Below, one piece after another: positions 16,930 to 25,786 of a DNA stretch of 64,000 bases. Position numbers and translations under genes: made by a program. The notes below the pieces were generated by a model. That model did no database searches and was not told the DNA's origin. It saw only the letters and a program-made list of their open reading frames with translations. The stretch is from Sva-07 sp964651825 (GTDB lineage Bacteria > Actinomycetota > Acidimicrobiia > Acidimicrobiales > Ilumatobacteraceae), in assembly GCA_964651825.1 (NCBI GenBank), contig CAZYWK010000003.1, positions 1-64,000 on the forward strand, read 5' to 3'. Position 1 is the stretch's first letter. The number at the start of each line of letters is the position of its first letter.

Positions 16930-18135
16930 ATGGAGTTCCGGCGCATCGAAAACCTGCCACCGTACGTCTTCTCGATCATCAACGGGCTGAAGATCGAGGC
17001 ACGTCGCGGCGGGGCAGATGTGGTCGACCTGGGGTTCGGGAACCCCGACATCCCGTCGCCGAACATCGCCGTCGAGAAGCTCGCCGAGGCCGCGCGCAAC
17101 CCCCGGAACCACCGCTACTCGCTGAGCCGGGGGCTCCCCAAGCTGCGCGAGGCGATCGCCGGCTACTACAAGAACAAGTGGGACGTCGACCTCGACGCGG
17201 AACTCGAGATCACGAACGTGATCGGCTCGAAGGAGGGCTTCAGCCACCTGATGTGGGTGCTGCTCGACCGCGGCGACGCGGCGATCGTGCCCAGCCCGAG
17301 CTACCCGATCCACATCTACGGCCCGCTGTTCGCCGGCGCCGACCTGCGCCAGGTGCCGATGCGGTTCCTCGCCGACCCGGAGCAGCGCGAACACTTCGCC
17401 GACGACTTCATGGCGAGCTTGCAGACGGCATGGGACGTGGGCTGGCCCAAGCCACGCGTGCTGGTGATCTCGTTCCCGCACAACCCGACCGGCGCTTGCG
17501 TCGATCTTCCGTTCATGCAGCGTGTGGTCGATTTCTGCCGCGAGCACGAGATGATCGTCGTGCACGACTTCGCGTATGCCGACGTGGGCTTCGACGGCTA
17601 CCAGCCGCCGAGCATCCTGCAGGCCGACGGTGCCAAGGAATGCGCGGTCGAGCTGTACTCGATGACGAAGAGCTTCTCGATGGCCGGTTGGCGCAGTGCG
17701 TTCCTGCTCGGCAACGCCGAGGTCGTGCAGGCACTGGTGAAGCTCAAGAGCTATCTCGACTACGGCATGTTCCAGCCGGTGCAGATCGCGGCGACCGTCA
17801 CGATCAACGAGGCGGCCGACTTCCCGAACGAGGTGCGCGCGATCTACGAGTCGCGCCGCGACGCGCTGATCGAGGGTCTCGATCGCATCGGGTGGAACAT
17901 CCCCAAGCCGGGCGGATCGATGTTCGTGTGGGCGCCGATCCCCGAGCCGTACGCCGACCTCGATTCGGTCGAGTTCTGCTCGCTGATCGTGCGCGACGCC
18001 GACGTCGCGTTGTCGCCCGGCGTCGGTTTCGGGCCGGGTGGCGAGGGATTCGTGCGCTTCGCGTTGATCGAGAACGAGAAGCGGATCCAGCAGGCGATCC
18101 GCAACCTGAAGCGCGGGCTACCCAAGCTCGGGTAG
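16930..18135 (+). CDS. alaC: Class I/II aminotransferase, AlaC-like
   Basis: 401 aa. It follows the AlaC family closely: FRRIENLPPYVFSIINGLK, DLGFGNPDIPSPN, RYSLSRGLPKLREAI, GSKEGFSHLMW, PSPSYPIHIYG, FPHNPTGACVDL, the PLP-lysine segment SMTKSFSMAGWRSAF, and VALSPGVGFGPGGEGFVRFA near the end. It is likely a glutamate-pyruvate transaminase making alanine. An LL-diaminopimelate-type role is less likely because the YPIHIYG and SYLDYG features are AlaC-like. Confidence 0.87.
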   Translation: MEFRRIENLPPYVFSIINGLKIEARRGGADVVDLGFGNPDIPSPNIAVEKLAEAARNPRNHRYSLSRGLPKLREAIAGYYKNKWDVDLDAELEITNVIGSKEGFSHLMWVLLDRGDAAIVPSPSYPIHIYGPLFAGADLRQVPMRFLADPEQREHFADDFMASLQTAWDVGWPKPRVLVISFPHNPTGACVDLPFMQRVVDFCREHEMIVVHDFAYADVGFDGYQPPSILQADGAKECAVELYSMTKSFSMAGWRSAFLLGNAEVVQALVKLKSYLDYGMFQPVQIAATVTINEAADFPNEVRAIYESRRDALIEGLDRIGWNIPKPGGSMFVWAPIPEPYADLDSVEFCSLIVRDADVALSPGVGFGPGGEGFVRFALIENEKRIQQAIRNLKRGLPKLG

Positions 18136-18203
18136 GTCGCAAGGCGCGCACGCAGGTTGCGTGGTCGTAACACGGCGGTCACTTCCTGGTGACGCGCCAC
18201 CTG

Positions 18204-18209
18204 TACCCT
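18204..18209 (+). promoter_or_regulatory. -10 box of the ACT-domain gene, leaderless
   Basis: TACCCT, 8 nt before the GTG at 18218. Confidence 0.45.
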
Positions 18210-18217
18210 GCGGCCGC

Positions 18218-18832
18218 GTGATCACCGTCGTCGTCAGAGTCTGGATGCCCGACCGACCAGGCGCGTTGGGCCAGGTCGCGAGCCGTATCGGCGCGGTCCG
18301 CGGCGACGTGCTGGCGATCGAGATCCTCGAGCACGGCGCCGGCCGGGCGATCGACGAGATCATGGTGTCGCTGCCGGATGCCGGTCTGATCACCCTGCTC
18401 ACCGCCGAGGTCGACGCGGTCGACGGCGTGTCGGTGGAGAGCATCCGCGAGGTCGACGCCGACCGGACCGACCCGAGCCTGGCCGCGCTGGCGTTGTGCG
18501 CAGCGGTCGCCGAGTCACCGGCGCCCGAGCGCGTGGGAGTGCTCGCGGCAGGGATCGCTCGCATCGCCGAGGCCGACTGGGTGGCCGTGCTCCGATCAGG
18601 TGCCGTCGTCGATCAGGTCGGCGAGCCACCGGACCTCGCCTGGTTGACAGCGTTCCTCGCCGGAAGCGAACACCTCGACGCCGCCGACGACAGCGCTCCG
18701 AGCGACATCGTTTGGATGCACCTGCCGACCTCGACACTCGCCCTCGCCGCAGGGCGGACCGGTCACCCGATCCATGAGCGCGAGCGCGTGCGGGTGTCCC
18801 TCGTCGGCCGCCTCGCCGACGCGCTGATGTGA
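18218..18832 (+). CDS. ACT-domain protein
   Basis: 204 aa. The first ~70 residues form an ACT fold: VVVRVWMPDRPGALGQVASRIG, then VRGDVLAIEILEHG. ACT domains bind amino acids and regulate enzymes. The remaining ~130 residues are Ala-rich with no recognised domain, loosely GAF-like in pattern. GTG at 18218 begins the domain exactly and follows a TANNNT box. Ligand and target unknown. Confidence 0.72.
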   Translation: MITVVVRVWMPDRPGALGQVASRIGAVRGDVLAIEILEHGAGRAIDEIMVSLPDAGLITLLTAEVDAVDGVSVESIREVDADRTDPSLAALALCAAVAESPAPERVGVLAAGIARIAEADWVAVLRSGAVVDQVGEPPDLAWLTAFLAGSEHLDAADDSAPSDIVWMHLPTSTLALAAGRTGHPIHERERVRVSLVGRLADALM

Positions 18833-18842
18833 TTGCTCGGCC

Positions 18843-20336
18843 TCAGTCGGCCCAGGCGCGGGAGCGTTCGACGGCGCGGAGCCACTGGGTGTGTACCAGG
18901 TCGGCCATCGTGCGATCTGGCGCTGGTTCGAACTCGGCGTCCTGTTCCCAGCGGTGGGCAATCGCATCGGTGCTCGGCCACACGCCCTCGGCGAGGCCGG
19001 CGAGGAACGCCGCGCCGAGTGCCGTGGTCTCGCGATCGATGGGTCGCCGGACGGTGACGCCGAGCTGATCGGCCTGGATCTGGCACAGCAGGTCCATCGC
19101 CGAGGCGCCGCCGTCGACACGGAGGTCGGTGATCGCCGTTCCGCTCGCGCGCACCATGGCGTCGACCACGTCACGGGTCTGGAAGGCCATCGACTCGATC
19201 ACGGCCCGGGTGAGGTGCGCCGCCCCGACCCCGCGGGTGATGCCGACGATCGTGCCGCGGGCGTATGGATCCCACCACGGTGAGCCGAGCCCGGTGAACG
19301 CCGGCACGACGTACACGCCTCCCGAATCCTCGACGGTCGCTGCCAGTGGGCCCGCAGCCGACGCCTCGTCGAACAGTTCCAGGCCGTCGCGCAGCCACTG
19401 GATCGCGGACCCGGTGACGAAGATCGAACCTTCCAGCGCGTAGTGCGTCGTGCCGTCGGCCAACGTCCACGCGACGGTCGTGAGCATGCCATCGGTCGGC
19501 TTCGGGCAGGTCTCGCCGACGTTGAGCAGGACGAACGAGCCGGTGCCGTAGGTGTTCTTGGCCATTCCGGGTACGACGCAGGCCTGGCCGAAGAGGGCGG
19601 CCTGCTGGTCGCCGGCGACGCCACTGATCGGGATGCCGTCCGGCACGCCGTCGAGGCCGGAGGTGCTCCCGATCCGCCCACTCGACGAGACGATGCGCGG
19701 GAGGGAGGCGATCGGCACGTGCAACAGGTCGCAGAGCTCGGGGTCCCATGCCCGCGTCCGGATGTCGCACAGCATCGTGCGGCTGGCGTTGGTGATGTCG
19801 GTCGCGAGCACCTGGCCGCCCGTCAGGTTCCAGATCAACCAGGCGTCGATCGTGCCGATCGCCAGGTCATCGTCGACCGGGATCGCCCGCTCCCGCAGCA
19901 GCCATTCGATCTTCGTGCCCGAGAAGTACGGGTCGAGCACGAGCCCGGTGCGCTCGCGGACGAGCGCGAGATGGCCGGACGCTTCCAGCTCGTCGCAGCG
20001 TGCCGCCGTGCGCCGGTCCTGCCAGACGATCGCCCGACCGTACGGTTCGCCCGTGGTGCGGTTCCACGCCAACACCGTCTCGCGCTGGTTCGTGATGCCG
20101 ATCGCGGCGATGTGTGCAGCACCGACCGCGGCGTCGACATCCGCGACGACCGTCCGCAGGGTGCGCAGCATCGCGGTCCAGATCTCCGTGGCGTCGTGCT
20201 CGACGTGGCCCGGCTCGGGGAAGTGCTGGGTGAACTCCTCGTAGCTGGCGATGCTGTCGCGCCCGTCGGCGAACACGGCGCGGGAGCGCACGCCCGTCGT
20301 GCCGGCGTCGAGGGCGATCACACAGGTGTCGGTCAC
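18843..20336 (-). CDS. glpK: Glycerol kinase
   Basis: 497 aa. Classic FGGY glycerol kinase: ALDAGTTGVRSRAVF, ITNQRE (81-86) with the substrate-binding Arg-Glu, VWQDRRT, LDPYFSGTKIEWLL with the substrate Tyr, GVAGDQQAALFGQ with the catalytic Asp, and KNTYGTGSF. It makes sn-glycerol-3-phosphate from glycerol, feeding GlpD. Unlike the FGGY gene at 2070 it keeps all glycerol contacts. GTG start is 8 nt after TAGGTT. Not linked to glpD. Confidence 0.95.
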   Translation of the reverse strand: MTDTCVIALDAGTTGVRSRAVFADGRDSIASYEEFTQHFPEPGHVEHDATEIWTAMLRTLRTVVADVDAAVGAAHIAAIGITNQRETVLAWNRTTGEPYGRAIVWQDRRTAARCDELEASGHLALVRERTGLVLDPYFSGTKIEWLLRERAIPVDDDLAIGTIDAWLIWNLTGGQVLATDITNASRTMLCDIRTRAWDPELCDLLHVPIASLPRIVSSSGRIGSTSGLDGVPDGIPISGVAGDQQAALFGQACVVPGMAKNTYGTGSFVLLNVGETCPKPTDGMLTTVAWTLADGTTHYALEGSIFVTGSAIQWLRDGLELFDEASAAGPLAATVEDSGGVYVVPAFTGLGSPWWDPYARGTIVGITRGVGAAHLTRAVIESMAFQTRDVVDAMVRASGTAITDLRVDGGASAMDLLCQIQADQLGVTVRRPIDRETTALGAAFLAGLAEGVWPSTDAIAHRWEQDAEFEPAPDRTMADLVHTQWLRAVERSRAWAD

Positions 20337-20344
20337 GATCGGCG

Positions 20345-20350
20345 AACCTA
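20345..20350 (-). promoter_or_regulatory. -10 box of glpK, leaderless
   Basis: TAGGTT on the minus strand, 8 nt before the glpK GTG. Confidence 0.45.
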
Positions 20351-20378
20351 CCCGACCGGGTGGCCGGTCCCGGGGGAG

Positions 20379-20403
20379 TGGATGGTCGGTGGCGTACCAT
20401 CCA
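20379..20403. promoter_or_regulatory. Inverted repeat over the pfkA promoter/start
   Basis: TGGATGGT, 9-nt spacer, ACCATCCA. The right arm overlaps the pfkA -10 box TACCAT (20395-20400) and ends 4 nt before the GTG. It could be an operator. Confidence 0.45.
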
Positions 20404-20407
20404 GCGC

Positions 20408-21442
20408 GTGCGTGTGGGGATCCTGACCGGCGGCGGCGATTGCCCCGGGCTCAACGCGGTCATCCGCGCTGCGGTCCGCATCGGCGAGCGGGTCCACGGC
20501 GACGAGATGATCGGGTTCCTCGACGCATGGGAGGGCGTGCGCGAGCGGCGCACCGTCACCCTGACGGTCGAATCGATGCGGGGCACACTGCCGCGCGGCG
20601 GCACGGTGCTCGGCACCCGCCGCGGCAGTCCGTTCGACGACGACCGCGGCGTCGCCGAGGTCGAGGCGACGTTCAGCGACCTCGGCGTCGACGGCCTGAT
20701 CGTGATCGGCGGGAACGGCAGCTTGTCGGTCGCCCATCGGCTGTACGAGGAGCGCGGGCTCCCGATCGTCGGCGTGCCGAAGACGATCGACAACGACATC
20801 GTCGGCACCGACGTGACGTTCGGGTTCAACACGGCGGTGCAGATCGCCACGGACGCGATCGACCGGCTGCACACCACCGCCGAGAGCCACGACCGTGTGA
20901 TGGTGGTCGAGGTGATGGGACGACATTCGGGATGGATCGCCACCCACGCCGGCATCGCCGGCGGTGCGACCGCGGTGCTCATCCCGGAGATCCCGTTCGA
21001 CATCGACGAACTGTGCGCGCGTCTCAGCCGCCGCCACGAGCGGGGGCGCTACGCATCGATCGTCGTCGTCGCCGAGGGTGCGGAGCCCAAGCCCGGCACG
21101 CTCGAGATGGAGGAGCGCTCGTACGACCGTTTCGGACACGTCCTCCTCGGTGGCGTGGCGACGAGGATCGCCGAGGCCATCGGCCAGCGCACCGGATTCG
21201 ACACCCGGGTCGTGCAGCTCGGCCACGTGCAGCGCGGCGGCACGCCCACCGCGTACGACCGGGTGTTGTCGACGCGCTTCGGCGTCGGTGCGATCGAGGC
21301 CGTCCACGACCACGCGTGGGGCCAGATGACCGTGTTGCGCGGCGATCGCATCGAGCGCGAACCGTTGTCGACGGCGGTCGGCAAGACCCGCCCGGTCGAT
21401 CCCCAGCTGTTCGAGGACGTCGCCGAACCGTTCTTCGCCTGA
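20408..21442 (+). CDS. pfkA: 6-phosphofructokinase
   Basis: 344 aa. LTGGGDCPGLNAVIR at the N terminus, PKTIDNDI with the catalytic Asp, GFNTAVQIATDAID, MGRHSGWIA, and GHVQRGGTPTAYDR. It phosphorylates fructose-6-phosphate. In the donor-site motif, E. coli numbering GGDG is GGNG here (Asn103, Gly104), together with Lys125 (PKTIDND). Gly104 points to ATP use, the Lys to the actinobacterial/PPi-type group, and Asn in place of Asp103 is unusual. GTG start, leaderless promoter. Confidence 0.92.
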   Translation: MRVGILTGGGDCPGLNAVIRAAVRIGERVHGDEMIGFLDAWEGVRERRTVTLTVESMRGTLPRGGTVLGTRRGSPFDDDRGVAEVEATFSDLGVDGLIVIGGNGSLSVAHRLYEERGLPIVGVPKTIDNDIVGTDVTFGFNTAVQIATDAIDRLHTTAESHDRVMVVEVMGRHSGWIATHAGIAGGATAVLIPEIPFDIDELCARLSRRHERGRYASIVVVAEGAEPKPGTLEMEERSYDRFGHVLLGGVATRIAEAIGQRTGFDTRVVQLGHVQRGGTPTAYDRVLSTRFGVGAIEAVHDHAWGQMTVLRGDRIEREPLSTAVGKTRPVDPQLFEDVAEPFFA

Positions 21443-21599
21443 GCGATCAAGGCGGTCGACGACGACCGAACGAGGGAACGCTCGGTCCTCGAACATTCGT
21501 GTCATCGTTTCGTCGTCGTGATGCGAGTGACGAGGTGATGGGAAGCTCCGAACCAGTGGCGCGCCAAAGACCGCGCCAAGTCTGTGCATCGGTCGTTGG
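21443..21599. other. Non-coding stretch after pfkA
   Basis: Together with 21710-21853 this gene-free interval holds the twin-palindrome unit. No ORF with a plausible start, tRNA or U-tract terminator was seen. Confidence 0.5.
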
Positions 21600-21709
21600 T
21601 TTGTGGCAGCCGTTCGGCCCACCCGCGGTCAAGATGACTGCCACAAACCGAGGGCGCAGAGTTTGTGGCAGTCGATCGGCCGACCCGTGGTGAAAGTGGC
21701 TGCCACAGA
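21600..21709. repeat. Twin-palindrome unit A (110 bp)
   Basis: Two 48-bp imperfect palindromes, 21600-21647 and 21662-21709, with a 14-nt spacer. Each begins TTTGTGGCAG and ends CTGCCACAAA (last arm CTGCCACAGA). The left one extends to 12-bp perfect arms (GGTTTGTGGCAG / CTGCCACAAACC, 21598-21649). The core TCGGCC...ACCCG is shared. Same layout as units B and C. Lies between convergent pfkA and the lpqB-like gene. Confidence 0.9.
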
Positions 21710-21853
21710 GCTCAGGTGGCGAGGGGACGCGGTGTGCGTGATCCCGCCAACTCCGTCGCACGCATCCCGGCCCCCGGGTGGGTACGGATTGCGGCGTGGA
21801 TCCATCGAACACGACTACCGATCGCTGAACTTCTCGTTCGCAAGAACCGACAC

Positions 21854-22462
21854 CTACGCACTCGACGACGACAGTGACGGGTAGGGGGGCTGGGTCGATT
21901 CGACGAGGCCGGGGTAGTCGAACGGGGTCAACGGCCGGTCGGTGAGCTCGCCGTTGCCGCGGGGCCACACCTGGTCCTCACCGTTGACGCGGATCTGCAC
22001 GGCATCGACGTCGTCGATCGCCGTCGCGGTCATCACGATCTGCGCGACGGCGTTGCGCAGGTCGACGGCGTCGAGCTCGTCGAGTGCGTCGTTCACGTCG
22101 ATGATCGACACGCGTCCGAGCGTCCGCTCGCTGATCAGCTCGAGATCGGTCGGGATCGCCGTGTCGAGATCGTCGGCGAGCTCGGCCGAGTTGGGGCCGG
22201 CAAACAATGCCCGAATCGCAGCCGACGTCGTGCCGACGTCACGCATCACCGAGCGCAGCAACTGCTCGCCTCCGGGTTGGGGTGGCGCGAGCAGGAAGAT
22301 GAGGGCCGATCCGCCCGCCTCTCCACCCGTCACCTCGTCGGCACCGAACGCCCCTCGATCCTCCTCCGGGATGTCGCGAGGCGACGCGTCCGGCTGGATC
22401 GCGCAGCCGACGGCAAACAGCACCAACGTGAACAGGGCGGCGAGGACCCGTAGCGGCTTCAC
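21854..22462 (-). CDS. GerMN-domain lipoprotein, LpqB-like partner of MtrAB
   Basis: 202 aa. N-terminal signal ending in lipobox LFAVGC (Cys about residue 20). Residues ~50-170 resemble a GerMN/sporulation-spore-germination domain (LLRSVMRDVG, AIRALFAGPN, TDLELISERTLGRVSIIDV, VDLRNAVAQIVMTATAI, VQIRVNGE). Its place directly after mtrA-mtrB with GTGA overlap matches lpqB in other actinobacteria. It is much shorter than LpqB (~580 aa), lacking the C-terminal beta-propeller part. Probably senses or modulates MtrB from outside. Confidence 0.8.
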   Translation of the reverse strand: MKPLRVLAALFTLVLFAVGCAIQPDASPRDIPEEDRGAFGADEVTGGEAGGSALIFLLAPPQPGGEQLLRSVMRDVGTTSAAIRALFAGPNSAELADDLDTAIPTDLELISERTLGRVSIIDVNDALDELDAVDLRNAVAQIVMTATAIDDVDAVQIRVNGEDQVWPRGNGELTDRPLTPFDYPGLVESTQPPYPSLSSSSA

Positions 22463-23901
22463 TCGTCGAGCTCCGTCGTCATGAGCTCGATCACGAACCG
22501 CGCGCCGCTCTCGCCGTCGAGGCGGTCCTCCACCCAGACCCGCCCGCCATGCATGCGGACATGCTCGTCGACGAGCGCGAGCCCCAGCCCGGCGCCCTCG
22601 CTCCCGGTCCGCCGGCCGGCACCACCACCGCGGGCGAAGCGCTCGAACACGAGGTCGCGTTCGCTCGGCACCACGCCGGGACCGTGGTCCTCGACCGCGA
22701 TCTGCAGGTGCGAGATCGGGTCATCGTCGTCGTCGACGATCATCATCGTGACCTCCGGCTCTCCGCCGCCATAGGCGCGGGCGTTGTCGATGAGGTTCGC
22801 GATCACGCGGGCGAGGCGCCGCCGGTCGCCGCGGATCAACGCGTGCTCGGCCCGCTCGGACACCCGTACGGGCGTGGTCGGAACCGAACTGACCGCAACG
22901 GCCTGGCGGACGAACTCGGCCGCCATCAACTCCTCGAGGTGGAGGCGGATCGCGCCGGCGTCGAAGCGGGAGATCTCCAGGAGGTCCTCGACGAGCCCCT
23001 GGAACCTCACCACGTCGCTGGACAGGAGATCGAGGGCCGCCTGGGCTCGTTCGGGCATCTCGTCGCGGCGGGCCTCCATCACCTCGACCGACGCGGCGAG
23101 CGTCATGAGCGGTGAGCGGAGCTCGTGGCTCACGTCGGAGGCGAAACGGGCGTCGCGCTCGACTCGCTGTTGCAGGGCTTCGGCCATGTCGTTGAACGAC
23201 TCGGTCAGCACCCGCAGGTCAGGATCGTCCGACGTCTCGAGCCGCGTGTCGAGCCGGCCGCCGGCGATCGAGGACGCAGCTTGGGCGGCCGTCGCCACCG
23301 GACGGACCGCGCGGCGGGCGGCGAAGATCCCGAGCAGGATGCCGAGCAGGATCGAGATGAGCGCGGCGAACAACAATGACAGTCGCACGCTGGCCAGGGT
23401 CGTCTCGGCCTCGTCGAGCGGGACGAACTCGAAATACGCGCCGACGCCCGGCACGTCCCACCCCACGACGATGTTCAACTCGTCGCCGACGAGTACGACC
23501 TGGCTGCCCGGTTCGCCTTCGTCGAGCACCTTCGTGCGCAACTCGGTCGGCAGCGCATCCGGGTCGCTCGACGCCGAGCCACCGATCCAGCCGTTGCGGT
23601 ATCGGATCAGGTAGTTCTGCACGCCGGTGCGGTTCAACGAGTCGCGCGCGCTTTCGGCCGTGGCGGGATTCGACCGCAGGTCGCGCTCGACGCCTTGCGC
23701 GTTGCGCAGCGAGGTGCTCACCGCGGTGTCGATGCGCTGCTGGATCAGGTTCGACTTGGTCAGGCCGTAGGTCGTCAAGGCCAGGAAGAGCGACAACGCG
23801 ATCGAGCCGAGCAGGAACGTGAGCAGGATTCGGCGACGCACACCCAGCTTTGCCGGACGGGATCGGTTGGCAAGGCGACGGAGCGGGCCGCCGTCGGTCA
23901 C
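22459..23901 (-). CDS. mtrB: MtrB-type sensor histidine kinase
   Basis: 480 aa. TM1 about 24-46, an extracellular loop to ~170, TM2 about 172-196, a HAMP domain (ARRAVRPVATAAQAASSIAGG), HisKA with phospho-acceptor FASDVSHELRSPLMTL, and HATPase motifs NLIDNARAYGGG, DHGPGVV, GAGLGLALV. GTG start overlaps the mtrA stop as GTGA. It signals to MtrA; in actinobacteria this pair controls cell-wall hydrolysis and division. Confidence 0.9.
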   Translation of the reverse strand: MTDGGPLRRLANRSRPAKLGVRRRILLTFLLGSIALSLFLALTTYGLTKSNLIQQRIDTAVSTSLRNAQGVERDLRSNPATAESARDSLNRTGVQNYLIRYRNGWIGGSASSDPDALPTELRTKVLDEGEPGSQVVLVGDELNIVVGWDVPGVGAYFEFVPLDEAETTLASVRLSLLFAALISILLGILLGIFAARRAVRPVATAAQAASSIAGGRLDTRLETSDDPDLRVLTESFNDMAEALQQRVERDARFASDVSHELRSPLMTLAASVEVMEARRDEMPERAQAALDLLSSDVVRFQGLVEDLLEISRFDAGAIRLHLEELMAAEFVRQAVAVSSVPTTPVRVSERAEHALIRGDRRRLARVIANLIDNARAYGGGEPEVTMMIVDDDDDPISHLQIAVEDHGPGVVPSERDLVFERFARGGGAGRRTGSEGAGLGLALVDEHVRMHGGRVWVEDRLDGESGARFVIELMTTELDE

Positions 23902-24581
23902 GTCTGGAGCCGGTAGCCGAGCCCGCGGACGGTCACCACGTGGCGCGGGTTGGCCGGGTCGGCCTCGACCTTGGTGCGCAGCCGGCGGACGTGCACGTCG
24001 ACCAGGCGACCGTCGCCGAAGTAGTCGTAGCCCCACACCTTGTCGAGCAGCGCCTCACGGCTCAGTACCTTGCCGGGACTCTCGGCCAGCTCGCACAGCA
24101 GCCGGAACTCGGTCTTGGTGAGGTGCACCTCGTTGCCGTCGCGCAGCACCTTGCCCTCGTCGGGAATCAGTTCGAGGTCGCCGAACGCGAGCCGCTGGTG
24201 CTGACCCGTGATGCTCGGGCGGATGCGTCGCAGCAGCGCCCGGATACGGGCCGACAGCTCCTTCGGCGCGAACGGTTTGGTGAGGTAGTCGTCGGCACCG
24301 GCTTCGAGGCCGGCCACCACGTCGTGGGTGTCGTTGCGGGCGGTGACCATCACGACCGGCACGTCGCTCGTACGGCGCAGCGTGCGGCAGAGCTCGAAGC
24401 CGTCCATGCCCGGCAGCATGATGTCGATCAGCACGACATCGGGCGGCGTGCGGTGGAACATCTCGATGGCCGCCTCGCCGCTCTCGGCCTCGTCGACGGT
24501 CCAACCCTCGTCCTCGAGGGCCAGCTTCACCGCCGAACGGATGCGCTCGTCGTCCTCGACGGCCAGGATGCGTGTACCCAC
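23898..24581 (-). CDS. mtrA: MtrA-type OmpR-family response regulator
   Basis: 227 aa. Receiver domain with ILAVEDDERI, phospho-Asp in DVVLIDIMLPGMDGFE (about Asp52), VTARND and the KPF Lys. The winged-helix C terminus has LTKTEFRLLCELAESPGKVLSREALLDKVWGYDYFG and the DNA-recognition DVHVRRLRTKVE. Very MtrA-like. A CATCAT box lies 7 nt before the GTG. Confidence 0.93.
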   Translation of the reverse strand: MGTRILAVEDDERIRSAVKLALEDEGWTVDEAESGEAAIEMFHRTPPDVVLIDIMLPGMDGFELCRTLRRTSDVPVVMVTARNDTHDVVAGLEAGADDYLTKPFAPKELSARIRALLRRIRPSITGQHQRLAFGDLELIPDEGKVLRDGNEVHLTKTEFRLLCELAESPGKVLSREALLDKVWGYDYFGDGRLVDVHVRRLRTKVEADPANPRHVVTVRGLGYRLQT

Positions 24582-24629
24582 GCCCCCAATGATGCCCCAT
24601 CCGCAGCCCGATCGGCGTGCACGGGCAGA

Positions 24630-25454
24630 TCAGCGGACAGTTGTGGACTCGATCAGCTCGCGCAGCTCGGCGTGGACGCCGGCACCGGCGACCACGACGC
24701 CGGTCGTCGAAGGGCGCTGCCCGGCCAGGTCGGTGGTGACCGCACCGGCCTCCGCGGCGATCAGGACGCCGGCGGCGAGGTCCCAGGTGTTGAGGTACTC
24801 CTCGAAGTACGCGTCGAGGCGCCCACAGGCCACCAGGCACAGATCGAGGGCGGCCGAACCGTACCGCCGGACGTCGCGCACGAGCGGCACCATCGCGGCG
24901 ACCCGCGCCCCCTGCGCGCGGCGGCGTTCGGGGAGATAGCTGAACCCGGTCCCGACGAGCGTCATCGACAGCGACGACGGCGCCGACACGGCGACGGGCG
25001 CGCCGTTGAGCGTGGCGCCGAGGCCCCGCGCCGCTGAGAACATCTCGTCGAGCACCGGGGCGTACACCGCCCCGGCGACCGACCCTTCCACATCGACCGC
25101 GGCCACCGACGTGCACCACATCGGCAGGTCGTAGACGAAGTTGACGGTCCCGTCGATCGGGTCGAGGTGCCAGTCGATGCCGGAGGTCCCCACGACGTCG
25201 GCGCCCTCCTCACCGACGATCCCGTCGTCGGGCCGAACTCGCCGGAGCTCGCTCACGATGGTCGCCTCGGCCGCCCGGTCGAACTCGGTCACCGGATCGG
25301 TCGCGGTCGACTTCGTGTCGTGCGCCGCGGGCTGGCCGGCCCTGATCGAACGGCGGCCCGCCAGCGCGGCGTTGCCAGCGGCCCGCGCCAACTCCTCGGC
25401 GAGCGCCCGCAGCTCGGCCGGATCGTGGCTGGTCCGGCGGTCGGTGATCACCAT
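24630..25454 (-). CDS. Inositol monophosphatase family protein
   Basis: 274 aa. Motifs of the Mg-dependent Li-sensitive phosphatase family: TDPVTEFDRAAEATI, GEEGAD, WHLDPIDGTVNFVYDLP (metal ligands), and WDLAAGVLIAAEAGA near the C terminus. It may dephosphorylate inositol-1-phosphate (consistent with phosphatidylinositol lipids and PimB) or histidinol phosphate. ATG start overlaps the upstream membrane-protein gene by 7 nt. Confidence 0.88.
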   Translation of the reverse strand: MVITDRRTSHDPAELRALAEELARAAGNAALAGRRSIRAGQPAAHDTKSTATDPVTEFDRAAEATIVSELRRVRPDDGIVGEEGADVVGTSGIDWHLDPIDGTVNFVYDLPMWCTSVAAVDVEGSVAGAVYAPVLDEMFSAARGLGATLNGAPVAVSAPSSLSMTLVGTGFSYLPERRRAQGARVAAMVPLVRDVRRYGSAALDLCLVACGRLDAYFEEYLNTWDLAAGVLIAAEAGAVTTDLAGQRPSTTGVVVAGAGVHAELRELIESTTVR

Positions 25455-25729
25455 GGCGCGTGCCCGGCGTTGGCACGGTCTTCGATCTCGCGCCATTCAC
25501 CCATCGCCCGCATCACCAGGACGGCGACGATCGCCGTACCGACGGCTGCACCGACGGCGCCGACGAACAGGCCGATCCCGATCGGCAGCCCACAGTCGCC
25601 GTCGCACTGCAGTTTGACCAGCGACGCGCCGATCATCCCGCCGGCGAACCCGGCGACGAGGATCGCCACGAACGCCGCCACCCGCACCCCGACCGACGGC
25701 AGTGCCGACAGTGATCCCTGCTCATCCAT
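25448..25729 (-). CDS. Small two-TM membrane protein
   Basis: 93 aa with hydrophobic stretches at about residues 15-38 and 48-72 and a Cys-containing loop (LQCDGDCGL). No family recognised. First gene of a pair with the phosphatase; TACGAT (25738-25743) is 8 nt before the ATG. Confidence 0.65.
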   Translation of the reverse strand: MDEQGSLSALPSVGVRVAAFVAILVAGFAGGMIGASLVKLQCDGDCGLPIGIGLFVGAVGAAVGTAIVAVLVMRAMGEWREIEDRANAGHAPW

Positions 25730-25737
25730 CGCCGAGG

Positions 25738-25743
25738 ATCGTA
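25738..25743 (-). promoter_or_regulatory. -10 box, leaderless, small membrane protein
   Basis: TACGAT on the minus strand, 8 nt before the ATG at 25729. Confidence 0.45.
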
Positions 25744-25786
25744 CCCATCGTCCGAAATCTTTCCGGGCGCTGGGCAGACTGGGCGA

